This document shows, one piece after another, positions 1 through 11,487 of a stretch of DNA of 64,000 bases. Location of the stretch: NCBI GenBank assembly GCA_949358305.1, contig OX442317.1, positions 15,256,491 to 15,320,490 on the forward strand. Direction: 5' to 3'. A program made the position numbers and the translations under genes. The notes under the pieces are model-generated. The model was not told the DNA's origin and searched no databases. It was given only the letters and a program-made list of their open reading frames with translations. Each line of letters starts with the position of its first letter. Position 1 is the first letter of the stretch. This DNA is from Strigamia acuminata. Its lineage: Eukaryota; Arthropoda; Chilopoda; Geophilomorpha; Linotaeniidae.

Positions 1-772
1 GCTTCTTATATTTAGTAATAAAATAGTTGTAAGTCTTATTGCTTGTTACTTCTAAGTTTTATTTCTTAATGCTGCACTCATTGTGGAGTTGCACTCTCAT
101 TGGTTATAAATTCCTGTATTTATTCCTTTCCTTATATTCTGGCTTGATTGCTGTATTTTCAAGTGTGTTTATAGTTTTTCAATGAGTGTTTCACTTTGAA
201 AGTGTATGGAATATGTATTTATTTACTTTATTGTACATTTTCAGCTGTTAGGCTTAAGATTCTAGAGTTATCATTTTCTACGGTAGGTTTACTGTAACAG
301 TTATACATTTTTCTCCTTGAAATCCCTTGGAGACCTCTGTAGAAATTGAGTGCATTTGTCCTTAGACAATGCAGCAGTTATTGCGCTTGTCGCTGCTTAT
401 TGTTTTTGATCGTGCTGCATTGTTAGTACTTGTTGTTATGTATTTCCGAGAATAAATGGTTGCTTTTTATCTTCTCTCTTTTGGAAATACTTCTTCACTC
501 GCTTGACCACGATGGCGTGTGAGTAGGGCACCAATACGCGCTCTCTCTCCCCAGGGACAGCTCCAGATGCATAGTAGTTGAGTTCCTTTCATCTTTACCC
601 ACTGAAAACTACAGATTGGCGCCAATCTTCAGAGGAGATTCCAAGTCACGTTCTTACACCACTATACGCCATGTTTGAGTCATCTTGTGAGATGTCTCAC
701 GTCTCTTCTCGTTTCTGACCAGCCACGCTGTCACTTGAGAATCTTATTTAAGTTTCTACACCGCTAGAAACA
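1..772 (+). repeat. LTR of element G (5' part outside window)
   Basis: The right boundary is placed at the CA of gctagaaaca, because five bases later comes a primer-binding site (778). This makes the sequence the 5' LTR of a plus-strand element. An AATAAA polyadenylation signal lies near 450 (gagaataaatgg). The left end of the LTR lies before base 1 and the partner LTR is not in the window, so length and family are not fixed. Its layout resembles the LTR at 32571: AT-rich body, then a C/T-rich stretch ending in CCCAGGGA- or CCCTGGGA-like sequence, then a tRNA-His-type primer site. The sequence itself is different. Confidence 0.6.
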
Positions 773-777
773 TTTTC

Positions 778-788
778 TGGTGCCGTGA
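778..788 (+). other. Primer-binding site of element G (tRNA-His type)
   Basis: TGGTGCCGTGA complements the 3' end of animal tRNA-His (…TCACGGCACCA). It lies five bases after the LTR end. The following bases (accacgattc) only loosely match further tRNA-His positions. The same site type starts elements LARD-1, D and C in this window. Confidence 0.6.
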
Positions 789-1179
789 ACCACGATTCAA
801 ACCTGATCTAAGGATTAGCCGCATCAAACGCAAGTTGTTCTGACTTTTGAAGTCGCCAGTCGTTACTTTCTGGTCCCAAGACTCCAGGATTGTGTGCAGC
901 CGTGCGTGGATCATTCCCCAGTTGCGTGCAAGTGTGTGTGCAGCGCGAAGTGTGCAGTGCATCGTTCAGTCGTGACCAGATCGTTCGTTTTCGTCTGCAG
1001 CGGAGCGTCCAGTCTTCACGTGTGTCAGCACTGTGCGCAAGTGTTTGCATTCTTCATGTCGGTTGTTTTCTGTGCCATGTGCTTCCAGAATGCGTTGTCG
1101 TCAAGGTGGCATGAGTCACAAGAGCGAGGCATCAGCTGCATTTGTACGGAAGTCGCTTGGACATTTCAATCCACACCCT

Positions 1180-1219
1180 GGTTAGGTTAGGTTAGGTTAG
1201 GTTAGGTTAGGTTAGGTTG
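1180..1219 (+). repeat. Interstitial telomere-type repeat (TTAGG)n
   Basis: Seven perfect GGTTA units (1180-1214) followed by one GGTTG. TTAGG is the usual telomere motif of insects and many other arthropods. Here it is short and internal, flanked by element G sequence, so it is not a chromosome end. It may come from double-strand-break repair or be a chance microsatellite. Confidence 0.85.
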
Positions 1220-1652
1220 AATCTGACACACACACTAAGCTAGACTGACTCGAAATTAATCCCCAAAAACCATAAAACGACACTGAAATGTCATCTTCAC
1301 GAATGGAGAAGTCAAAAACACTCTGCGTTGTGTACACACGATGAAAACTGGACGTCAGGTGGCTGAAAACTCTGGTCGAATGCGTGGACTGGATGCGGCT
1401 ACTCTGCAACTCGTGTCGCCTAGGAGAAACCTCACTCCGGACACACACGACGACAGGAACTGAAGCGACACTGGCGCTTCCACTAACTGGACACTGACGC
1501 ATGAAGATCGCGGTCGCACACGGTGATCAAGCGCACACGAAGGCGAGAACTCACGTCGTATCCTGGTCAAACAAAACGGTACCAAGAAGAAGGAATGTTG
1601 CTGTCACGCGCAACAGGCCAGGACGGGGAAAGGAAGACGCTTGATGAAGCTC

Positions 1653-2497
1653 TGTTGCTTTTGAGTTACGGTAAGCAAAACTAACCATGGTCAAATCACG
1701 CTTTCTCTCGGCCGCCATTTTGAGATGAGATACGAATCTGTCGCAAGCGTCGGAAATAAATAAAAACGTCCGGCTTAAAAGCCAAGGAGCGATAAAAATC
1801 ACCTCCAGTTTAATTGAACACATAAAAACAACTGGCCACATGCCACTACAACAATATCACTGCTCGTATTAGAACAATCGAGCACGTAAATTCGTATTGT
1901 AAAGAGAAATGTTCGGCGGCCTCTTGCGAGCGAGACGCGAACTACATTTAACGTACAAACGGGCCAAAATCACCCAAAAACTCCCGAATTGATACAGTAA
2001 AAACATACATTGACTCTGTATGAATCCCGGATCAACTCGTGACCAAAACCCAGCGATTACCGACCCCCAAAACAATAAAACGAACACTCGAACACGTTTA
2101 GGCCTAGCAAGCCAACTCAAACGTAAACAACGGTTGCCCGGGCAACGCCCCGAACCGATGAAACTACCGTAGAACTTGCAGCACAAGCTCTTACACGAAA
2201 ACCCGATATCATTTAAACACGAAACACAAGAGACCACGAAATCCGAAATACAACGACAAACACGATCCAAACAAACTCGACCAATATTTCCGAAAACACC
2301 AAATGAACTCAACGCTCACTCAAGACCCGGCAGCGCTCACGAACCTCCTGCCGACAACTTAAATGCCAGTAAGCCCACTTAAAATTATCAAGAGAAAACC
2401 CATTTACTCAAAAACTAAAGACACCTTAAGAAACTAACTTTGCTTTAATTCACCAAAGGAAAAACCGCCATAACTTCCATCGCGGTTGCTAGCAACA
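1653..2497 (-). repeat. 3' LTR of LARD-1
   Basis: 845 bp, near-identical to 7018-7862, 39392-40235 and the split copy 51127-51638 plus 58494-58826. Ends are TGTTGC and GCAACA. It contains GCCGCCATTTT (1711-1721), a YY1/Pho-type motif when read on the minus strand. A 147-codon minus frame (1869-2312) recurs in the intact copies but shows no protein-like features. Confidence 0.9.
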
Positions 2498-5400
2498 GCG
2501 TATTGCCCAGCAGAAGAAGAGAGCGACCGCCAAAATAGACATCACCACGATGGGCAGTCCATCCCCCGACCGATCACGGCCGTAAGATCAAATCCCAGAG
2601 AGCAGAACCCAGAAGAAAGCTCTGCAAGTCCCCTCCCTTCTCCTTGGCGAGGAGAGACTTCTATAATTAGTTAAACTTGAAACAGCAAGGAATCTATCAA
2701 ATAAAAAACTGAAAACGCATTTTGGAAACCCAGCCGCGCCCATCCACTGCAACGCCTCGCTTGCAGCTGTTGACGACACACCCGTCGAACGCCTGGTTCT
2801 CTTACTGCCGAGGACATCTGCGAATAGTCCAACAACTTCAAGGGCTTGCCCAGTGGGCAGTGTGGATCAGCTGTTCTTTCCCGAAAACACTGACAGAAGC
2901 CACACAATACCGTACCCTCACCCACTTGCAGACAAGTTGAGAAACAACCTTAAACAACTAGTGATTAACTTAAAGCACTTAACACATTCACTTAGAACTA
3001 TTAACAAAGAAAGAGAAAAGCTTTATAACGACGAAAGACACCTGAGAAGCCACTGCAGAAGGGAGAAAGAAGTAAAACTGTTCAGAAAGAGATTTATGGG
3101 AACCAACCTTGTCCCCGGACGACGTGCACTTCGCCGGAAACTTGAATTAGCTAACTCCAACTCTCATCCCAGTCAGCCATCCACCAAGTCACCTCAGCAG
3201 CCCTTCCTCAGGCTCTCACCTAACAACTAAGGATACATCCTATAACGCTCATAGAACTGTAAACTGTTCCGACCACTAACTGTTTAAAAACGTCAAAGAG
3301 TAGCTTGTACGAATCTATTGACCTTAAACTCTAAAAGGACGGAAGCTAATGTCGTTTTCCAAAACAAGAACGACATGAATGGGGTCCAATGCATCAAGAA
3401 TTAAGCTGAACTTATGCATTAAACCGACGAGAAGAAGACTTCATTTCTTGGAGGGCAGGTTGCACCTCGATACTCTGTACTAATGTCGGCAATAAAGAAG
3501 CCAACACCATTTTTGTCAATTATTTGCCTTTTCAAATGTTATCTTTAAGGTTCTTGGGGGAGATTATGTTTGCACTGAGCAACCCATTGACACTTTCCGC
3601 CAAAAAATCAACCGCAGGATTTCCTACCCGCGAAAAGAAGAAGAAAGGAAAGGTTGAAGGAGCAACCGGACATCCCTTGGCGATACCCCTATCTCGGGAG
3701 ACTGAGGATATGGAATGGAAGAACTTCATAGAGCCCACCCATTAGGAAGCTCATCTAGAAACTTAACTCGCGACTATAAGAAGTATAAAAATGAAAGAGA
3801 TGCTTTAATATAGCTTGTAAAGGATTAATAATGAAGAAACAAACTCTCAACTGATTGCGAGTTCGGAAAGGACTGACACCACCGTCATTTCTCCGCGCTT
3901 GATCGTCGACTGCAGAAGAAACTGCCAGCCCTCAATGACGACCGCTCCATTGTGAGCAATTAGCGCAGCATGCGTGACAAAGGAGCAAAAAAAGACATTT
4001 CTTTTTCCCCCCTTTTTTTTTTTTTACTATTCAGAAAAGAGAGGAGAGGCAAGGATTATTTAGAATAATCACACTTGGTCAGATATCCAACTAAATCGGA
4101 GTTGATGAAAGAATACAACTTGATCAAAAAACCAACAGAAGGGAAAATTTGCGCCAAAGCATGACGCATCTCGTTTGAATAGAAGTAAGCTTTAGAATAG
4201 AAGAAGTTTATAACCTGTTATCTTGTATGTCCCCGTTGTCTAAACCCCCTGGTTCACTCTAATGGCATGATGCAACCACTGAAGGAAAAAGAACAACGTG
4301 CAGACTTGTTTTCTCGATTACCCCTAGCGTAACGGCCCCCTTTTCCCTCAACCGCTGTCGGTAGAAGGAAAGGCATCAAATCTTTCAATCAAAATGAGTC
4401 GCAGAAGAGCAACCATTGACTCAGGATTTTCGAGCGAAAATTCATCACAGGTGTGTGTGAAAATGACCGCCATCTATTCTAATTGTGTCATATCCCTTTG
4501 CAAGTCTAAGGACCCCAAAATTGTGTGCCACTTGAACTTCTTTAGCATCGAAAAAGATTTCACCTCTTAATCCCCCAAGCAACACACCCCAGTTTGCGGA
4601 ACAAGGGATAAGCTAAATCAAAAAAAGAGAAGCACCAACGTTGATCAGTTGTGCGTAACAATGGCAACAAAAAAACCAAAAGACGATAAGAGAATAGAAA
4701 GAAAGGATCATGCATGTTCGCCGACCAACCTGTCGCTGATCGCGACACCATGAATATTGAAAGAGGAAGAAGCGTTGACAAACTCATTTTTGTAAGGAGT
4801 CAAGACACGATCTGGCCGCATCAAATCCATCCCGTGTGACGAAAATGGCACTGATTCGCCACGACCTGGAGGGCGCCTATTTTAGTTTCCCACTTCCGGT
4901 TCTCACAAGCGCTCTATGGACGGACTCATGACCAAACCCCAGAAGGAACTACCGGCGAGAAGCCCTATTCGTAAATTTTCTCCTCTTAATTCGAGGAAAT
5001 ATGGGACCCGTGAACCCACACGAAGAAAGCATCAGGGAGCTTTACTAAGAGGAAAAATTACATTATTGTTTTTGATAAGAAGGGAGTCCATTCTGAATTC
5101 TCTCGCGTCCCCATGAAGAATTCACCTCTGTAATAGTGAATAGGACGGCTAGAATCAGGGACGTGTAGCCCTTTTGACTAACTAGATAGTCGTTCCATAT
5201 TGCTCTTCAACAAGAGAAAAAACTGGGAGCCCTCTTTGATTCCTCTCACCTAGCCCTCACAAGCACCGAAGATACGTACTCGAGCGCTATAAGGCGGAAA
5301 CCAAGGGCGGGATGCCCAAAGAAGGTCAAAGAACAGCTCTTAAAACTGTATTCGACCTGACATGTTTGCGCTCTTTGAGCCACAAAGAAGGCCATGCTTT

Positions 5401-6508
5401 CCTGGTACTGGAAGGGACGTCTCCGCATCCTCCAGGAGCGTACTGAACCCCAACTTCAACTTGTCCAAACTGACCAAGCCAGCTCACCCTTTCCCATGAG
5501 TTGGATGACCATCGACTTCAAGCATCGCTTGAACTCAAGAAACTTAGACGGTTTTGGTTGAAGACCAACCTCAAACCGAGGCTTTCAGATCGTAGAGACG
5601 ACCGAGCCCAATCCAAAATATCTTTTCCTGTTTTTCTAACCAACGGAAAGAACGTTAACTACTAAACCAAACCACACACTTTTTGCTTTACAAGAGATCT
5701 CACTGTTAAAGGAGAAGCCTGTTTCCGGCTGAACTTAATTTCCCAAAAAAAGAACGTGAGCAGGTTGCTTAACAACCCCGCTCACTGCGAGAGCACTCGC
5801 TTCACACGACACGTGGAGAGACTTTACCCATCTCGCTGGCTTGCAGACTGCGCCCAAGCGACACCGAAACGTAAACCCTTTCCCGAGCGGACCCCGAAAT
5901 GTGAATTCGAGCCCACTGACCATTTAATATAGAGTATAGAACCTAGAGCCCCTTATAGAAGACGAGACTCAACACGACAAAGAACAATACCACACACTAC
6001 AGACAAACGTTTATCACAGTTTACTTGGAAAAGAACGGGTTGCTTGCTCGGAAAAAGCGCACGAACTGTGCAAATTAACCCCAATAAGCCTTCGTACACG
6101 TAGGGTGAACCTATATGCACTTGAAACCCCCTTCGCAAAAGGAAATTCCCCCAAAAAACACTTAAATAGGACAAACGAAAAGCTCAAATGCAAATGTCGA
6201 AATTGCGACCCGTCTCTTTTCTTGACCGGTCCAACAACTTAACGTCAAACCGCACGGATTCACTTCTGCACCGACAAGACAATAACTTAACTACTGCTTC
6301 AAACCCCGTGACTGGAGGAAGCACAACTATCCGAGACCGTACCTTCGCAACCCAAACACACGCACTCGAACTTAACGTGAGGAAAATGACACTCTTATTA
6401 ATCTAACATCAAAATTCGAATTAAAAAGAAAAACAATTCAAAATCAGACTGAGAAAATAATATTCAAATTAAATTAAACAAAAACACAAGGAAAATAATA
6501 ATGTCAGA
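2498..6508 (-). other. Non-coding interior of LARD-1
   Basis: About 4 kb without any retroelement motif on either strand. Short frames occur, for instance a 125-codon plus frame at 2853-3230 with a Lys/Arg/Glu-rich central part. It recurs unchanged in copy D but lies antisense to the element. A long homopolymer run (ccc then about 14 T) sits near 4007-4024. Confidence 0.6.
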
Positions 6509-6997
6509 TCAATCTTGACGAACGACGTGTCCACGGGAGCTCTCGGACTTCCTTCCAGTCGCTGCTCCTTCCGTGCGCGCTGACCTCTTCACTGAATTCA
6601 CGTGACGTCCTCTCGCGTTGACACGACGGCGGCGTACATTGCGTTGTGTATCTTTACGTCCGAATCTTCGTCGAACTACTCGTTGCCAGCTCAGAAACTT
6701 GGCGTACTGTCGTCGGCACTTCCTGGCGACTTCAGCCCGTTGACGGCGTGTGAGCGGTTGCGGCTCACTTCGACGACCTTCGCCCGTCACCCACCTGGCC
6801 TTTTGATCAGACGACGTATTGTGCGGATTCTCCGCCTTCTCCACTAGCTGATCCATCTTCCGCATCGCCCGACAGCGACGCACCTCTGCACCACATCGCG
6901 TGTTGTCCACGATCGTCACTTGACGAACTGCTTGCCGAGATCCCGAAACGGCGCCTCGTTCAGATCCTGTCCATCGGGACACTAACCCGTAATCCAT
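6509..6997 (-). CDS. Possible small Arg-rich protein of LARD-1
   Basis: The first ATG after the primer site (6997, only a few bases downstream of it) opens a 162-codon frame, MDYGLVSRW…HVVRQD. The product is very basic (runs such as RRRFGRK and RRRRVNARGR) and has no recognised domain, zinc knuckle or membrane segment. It is kept in copy D (50618-51106) with only a few amino-acid differences, but the two elements are so similar overall that this proves little. It could be the eroded N-terminus of an ancestral gag, an RNA-binding peptide, or chance. Confidence 0.2.
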   Translation of the reverse strand: MDYGLVSRWTGSERGAVSGSRQAVRQVTIVDNTRCGAEVRRCRAMRKMDQLVEKAENPHNTSSDQKARWVTGEGRRSEPQPLTRRQRAEVARKCRRQYAKFLSWQRVVRRRFGRKDTQRNVRRRRVNARGRHVNSVKRSARTEGAATGRKSESSRGHVVRQD

Positions 6998-7000
6998 CCT

Positions 7001-7013
7001 GGTCACGGCACCA
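7001..7013 (-). other. Primer-binding site of LARD-1 (tRNA-His type)
   Basis: Read on the minus strand the site is TGGTGCCGTGACC, four bases after the LTR. Its first 12 bases complement the 3' end of animal tRNA-His. A looser GGAT match follows. It fixes the element's orientation as minus. Confidence 0.7.
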
Positions 7014-7017
7014 AAAT

Positions 7018-7862
7018 TGTTGCTTTTGAGTTACGGTAAGCAAAACTAACCATGGTCGAATCACGCTTTCTCTCGGCCGCCATTTTGAGATGAGATACGA
7101 ATCTGTCGCAAGCATCGGAAATAAATAAAAACGTCCGGCTTAAAAGCCAAGGAGCGATAAAAATCACCTCCAGTTTAATTGAACACATAAAAACAACTGG
7201 CCACATGCCACTACAACAATATCACTGCTCGTATTAGAACAATCGAGCACGTAAATTCGTATTGTAAAGAGAAATGTTCGGCAGCCTCTTGCGAGCGAGA
7301 CGCGAACTACATTTAACGTACAAACGGGCCAAAATCACCCAAAAACTCCCGAATTGATACAGTAAAAACATACATTGACTCTGTATGAATCCCGGATCAA
7401 CTCGTGACCAAAACCCAGCGATTACCGACCCCCAAAACAATAAAACGAACACTCGAACACGTTTAGGCCTAGCAAGCCAACTCAAACGTAAACAACGGTT
7501 GCCCGGGCAACGCCCCGAACCGATGAAACTACCGTAGAACTTGCAGCACAAGCTCTTACACGAAAACCCGATATCATTTAAACACGAAACACAAGAGACC
7601 ACGAAATCCGAAATACAACGACAAACACGATCCAAACAAACTCGACCAATATTTCCGAAAACACCAAATGAACTCAACGCTCACTCAAGACCCGGCAGCG
7701 CTCACGAACCTCCTGCCGACAACTTAAATGCCAGTAAGCCCACTTAAAATTATCAAGAGAAAACCCATTTACTCAAAAACTAAAGACACCTTAAGAAACT
7801 AACTTTGCTTTAATTCACCAAAGGAAAAACCGCCATAACTTCCATCGCGGTTGCTAGCAACA
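7018..7862 (-). repeat. 5' LTR of LARD-1
   Basis: 845 bp with the same ends as its partner at 1653. Differences seen from the left copy are few (for example gtcaaatc versus gtcgaatc near 1690/7055 and gcgtcgg versus gcatcgg). Insertion is therefore recent. Its left edge abuts the primer-binding site. Confidence 0.9.
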
Positions 7863-7866
7863 GCTC

Positions 7867-8444
7867 AAACAAATCCCAGAGGCAATGGCGGTGATATCAA
7901 AGATGGCGGTATAGTGGTTGTGTAAACGTGCTGTGCGACTCCAAACAAGGTTGGGCTCAAACAATGGCTTCGTTAGGGTTAAGGAAATGTTCGTACGATT
8001 CGAATCAACTCACTCAGTGGCGGCCAGTAGGAAGAGAAAGCACGCCTGGCCTTCTACTCACGATCCATGGGCTATTTAGTAATAATCCAGACTGGTTTGG
8101 GAATAAAACAAGCAGTTTTATTCCAGTGAAGAAGAGAGAAGAGAAATCTCAACCGTTAGGCTTAGATTCCTACAAGAGAAGAAGCACGCACTCATTGTTG
8201 GAATGCGTGACTATGGATACAGTCAAAATGAGGAGAAATGCATAAGTTACATTGGAAATAAAGGCAAAACATTGAAATAAATGCTTATACATAACAAATG
8301 CACTAGGGCAAAGCAACTATTTGCCCAAAAGGCTTATATCATAACATTAGGCACAACTCACACTTTTTGCAAAGACATGAGCAGTGTCACTTAAGTCAAA
8401 TAACACTTTAACATTTGCCAACAAGGCATCTCAACAATAATCAC
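7867..8444. other. Unassigned stretch between LARD-1 and Gypsy I
   Basis: Probably the continuation of element G after LARD-1 (target GCTC at 7863-7866). It contains two ATGGCGG motifs (near 7884 and 7902). A 105-codon plus frame (7928-8245) has no recognisable features. Nothing else is seen. Confidence 0.4.
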
Positions 8445-9857
8445 TGTGACGGTGACGACCACAACTCCCATTTGACAATGGTACCGGGAATAGATCGCAT
8501 TACAATACAGTGAATAATACAAGAGATAAAATACAAGACAGTTTATTGTTGGCAAACAATATAAATGCAACTAAATTATACATGAGACTAATGCCGACAT
8601 TTGGCAAGTTAAATCAAACTTACTAAACTATACAATGGTTTGGCTGTGGAAAACAGCCCTAAAATAATGTCAATTACGTGTCTGGAATATGGGAGCGGTT
8701 GTCCCATCGCTCGACCTGGTTATAGATGTCGTCTAAGCCGGATGGCTGTTTCCTCGAGTCCGATACGGCTTTGCTGGTTCCTTGGTTCGCTTTTGTGTAA
8801 TTATCGCACGTCGATAAATCGAATGATCTGAGAGGTACGGTTGACTCATTTGCACCGCCACAACTTAGGTTGGATATTGTTGTAAGTAAATGGATTCATT
8901 TACTTATCAATATTCCGGAATGAATTACATTTAATTCATAAGTCGTTGTGAGTTCTTTTCAGATGTTTCGCCGATAAGTTATTCTCAACTTATCGTTACA
9001 TTGGTTTTCATATATCGTGGTTAAGTCTCGTGACTTAATTTGATTAACTTGTATTCAAGTTAATATCTGCTTATTACTGTTGAAGATAAAACAATTAGAC
9101 TTCCCGTCGCAACACACAATTGCCGTCGATAGAATACGCCTTGCCATGCAGAACGGTATCAAGCGTCCCCTGCGTCGCAGCACGGTCGTTCGTCTAGCGA
9201 TTGACGGTACCACTTCACAGGAGTCGATAGCTCGCGGCTCCGCACAGCAGTTTAGTCCTTTGCGGTACTAATAACAAACCGACTGCTTTGGCACCGAATA
9301 CCATGAGAATTAGTTTACCAAACACTTGGTGCTACTCGTGGTTACTGTAAGTCAGACTACTTTGGCACCATCATGCGATGGAACAAACTCTCAACAATAC
9401 CGGTGCTTACTTACGGTAACAGAATGCTTTCATACCGAAAATGACCACTTAGACCTGCCCAGAGGATACTGAGTTGCACAGAAGGCGGGTTCTCCTTGGC
9501 GAGCCCGTATGACGGAAACATGAATAGTCCGAATCGTCGACTTCAATTGCCGGTGGTCGCATGATTCTGTAGAATCATGCAGCGGTTCTTTGTGAATAAA
9601 TCAACAAAGAACCAAATGGTTCGTGAACAATGAAATTTCTAGTTTTGTTAGTAAAAGTACCAAAACAAAACAGTCAAAATCAGAGCTGCGGGATCGCTTG
9701 TTGTCGGGGTATATATACCTCGACCGGATTAGTGATAGCCAATCAATCACCTGAATCCGTGGATTTGCAGGACACTTTTAGGGATTAAAGAGTCCGGACC
9801 TAGCAGAGAACTCTGGTCTGCAAGAGCTTGGCGGGTTCTCTACAATCCCACCAATCA
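8445..9857 (-). repeat. 3' LTR of Gypsy I
   Basis: 1413 bp, matching 30211-31623 at a constant offset of 21766 with about two differences. Match continues three more bases (tat) before J's LTR begins. A TATATATA box (near 9711) and, on the minus strand, an AATAAA signal (near 8542) fit an LTR read right to left. Confidence 0.85.
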
Positions 9858-9860
9858 TAT

Positions 9861-10373
9861 TGTCACGCGGTTGAGTTGCGTCGTCTGCCGACCAGCTCAA
9901 ACCAGCGATAGAATTAAAGAAGTTGTCAAAATCTATCACTAGCCAGCGTACGTGATGGTGACATCACGGGCTGGTCAATCTGGATTAACTCAGGGGGTGA
10001 CTCTAGTATAAAAGAGCCACTTTGGCTCTTAGAGCTCAGTCCATCCCGGGCTTCTAAACAGTTAGCACCAGCCAGCAAATGGCGTGGTGTGATTGTTTCC
10101 CTCCAAACTGAATCAAAGTGTTAATCATATCTTAGAGTATTTATTAGGTTTAGTTTAGATTTAGTCGTACATTTTGTATTTATGATTTAAGTGTTTTGAT
10201 TTAAAGAATAAAGACACTGTATTGTTTTCAATCTTAAAACTCTGGCTGTGTTTCATTTCACTCTTAGCTAATTAAGTCACTCTTTAGCTCAGCTAGTATT
10301 AGTGAAGCTAAAGGTCTAGTAGTAATAAGTAAATAAGTTACGTGGTCACTATTGGCCATTTGGCCACGTAACA
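9861..10373 (+). repeat. 5' LTR of Gypsy J
   Basis: The stretch runs from TGTCACG to CGTAACA, imperfect inverted ends, and is followed by aag and tggtggagatt, a plausible primer site of unknown tRNA. It has a TATA box at 10007 and AATAAA at 10207. There is no partner LTR in the window, so boundaries rest on these signals only. Confidence 0.65.
10007..10014 (+). promoter_or_regulatory. TATA box in the J LTR
   Basis: TATAAAAG, preceded by a G-rich stretch and about 200 bases upstream of the AATAAA at 10207-10212. Order and spacing fit U3-R of a retrotransposon LTR. Confidence 0.6.
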
Positions 10374-11487
10374 AAGTGGTGGAGATTGCGGTTTTCTTTT
10401 TAGATCCACTAATTGGTTTGATAAAAGTAGTGAAAGGTGAAAATTTACAGTAAAAATCAGCCAGTTTTGGGTAAAAATTGAATAATTAGAGCTAAAACCC
10501 CGTAAAAACTCAGTAAAAATAGTAGAAATTCTTATAAAATTTAGAAGGAGTGCAGATTAATTTGCATATTAGATAGAAATAAGAGTGAATCATAGAGTGA
10601 CTCAGAGTTTGAAGACAGTATAGTGATTGAATATTTAATTGAGTTGCATTGAATTAAATAATATTTTGGATTTAATTATTAAAGTTGTTTAATATTGTTG
10701 AATATTGAATTTTGCAGGAAAATTTATTTTGATAATAATATACTTAATAAAGTTTAATAAATTTAATTTTTTTTTACAGGAAATTGATAAATTAGTGATA
10801 ATTTATATAGATTCTGTTGTTGACTAATAATAATAATTGTTTATTTTCCAGAATTGTTAATAATTGTGAAACATAAAAATGAGAATATTTTTCAGAATAA
10901 GGATTTTGAATATTGAGTGTTTATTTAATGATAAAACATTGATTGATAACGATTACATTACAGGCAATGTGTTTTTTTTGATATATGTTGAGGTTTATGT
11001 TGATTTCAATGATTAATTGCATAAAGATTTGTTTCAGAATAAGTGATTGGTGAATTTTGGTTATAGTGAATGTGTGGAGGTGCATTATAGAGTAGTGAAA
11101 ATAAAAAATTATAGTGCATTTCAAGGCTTAATAGTGGATAAACCAGTGAAGCTTACACAGACACAAACGGACAATTTACTAGACTTACAGAAGCAGGAAT
11201 TACAAAGATTAGTGGATAACCCTAATATAACCAAAACTAGGAAGAAATCAAAATCACATTCGGGATCGGAAGTGAAGGAGGAAGATCCAGTTGTTGAAAT
11301 AAAGGAGGAAGATCAATTTCAAGATTCATTATCGCAACAAGAACTTGATTTGTCCTCACCTTTGAAATTAACAAAATCAAAAGAGTTAAAATCAATTTTT
11401 GAATTACTAACACCAATAAAGACTATACAAACACCTTTATTAAAAACTAATACACAAGGATCCACATCAAAAGGAATAGTATCCAAG
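10374..11487 (+). other. J leader, AT-rich
   Basis: Very AT-rich, with several T-runs followed by cagg or ccag (near 10780 and 10850) that look like splice acceptors. The gag frame is open from 11047, directly after a TGA, but has no ATG until 11488. The translated stretch 11140-11487 looks protein-like (Lys/Glu/Ser-rich), so an upstream start, splicing or a lost start codon is possible. Confidence 0.4.

Larger units (their letters stand above)
773..1652 (+). other. Internal sequence of element G, non-coding, split by LARD-1
   Basis: After the primer site no reading frame longer than about 100 codons is found on either strand and no retroelement protein motif is visible. It includes a short telomere-type repeat (1180-1219). 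LARD-1 interrupts it at 1652, with the duplicated target GCTC at 1649-1652 and 7863-7866. G sequence therefore probably resumes at 7867. Confidence 0.4.
1653..7862 (-). mobile_element. LARD-1: complete non-coding LTR retrotransposon (6210 bp)
   Basis: Two 845-bp LTRs (1653-2497 and 7018-7862) with TGTTGC…GCAACA ends flank a 4.52-kb centre. A 4-bp target duplication GCTC is present at 1649-1652 and 7863-7866. Orientation is minus because a tRNA-His-type primer site (7001-7013) lies four bases inside the right LTR. No purine tract is evident before the left (3') LTR. The centre has no Gag, protease, RT or integrase motif; the longest minus frame is about 162 codons. A second copy, D (39392-58826 minus two Copia insertions), is almost base-for-base the same and also 6.2 kb. 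The coding-free state is therefore the propagated form, as in large retrotransposon derivatives (LARDs). Family is uncertain; the primer site and 4-bp duplication do not settle it. Confidence 0.8.

Noticed and set aside
1869-2312. 147-codon minus frame in the LARD LTR, repeated at 7234-7677 and 39608-40051
   Set aside because: It recurs only because the LTRs are recent copies. Cys/Phe/Arg-rich, no domain, and F's insertion site cuts the fourth copy. Most likely chance.
2853-3230. 125-codon plus frame in LARD-1, identical at 40591-40968
   Set aside because: Antisense to the element as oriented by its primer site. Its conservation equals that of neighbouring non-coding DNA.
9080-9271. 63-codon frame repeated at 30846-31037, and another at 8640-8831 and 30406-30597
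   Set aside because: Both lie in the Gypsy I LTR in the opposite direction to the element. Repeated only because the LTR is.
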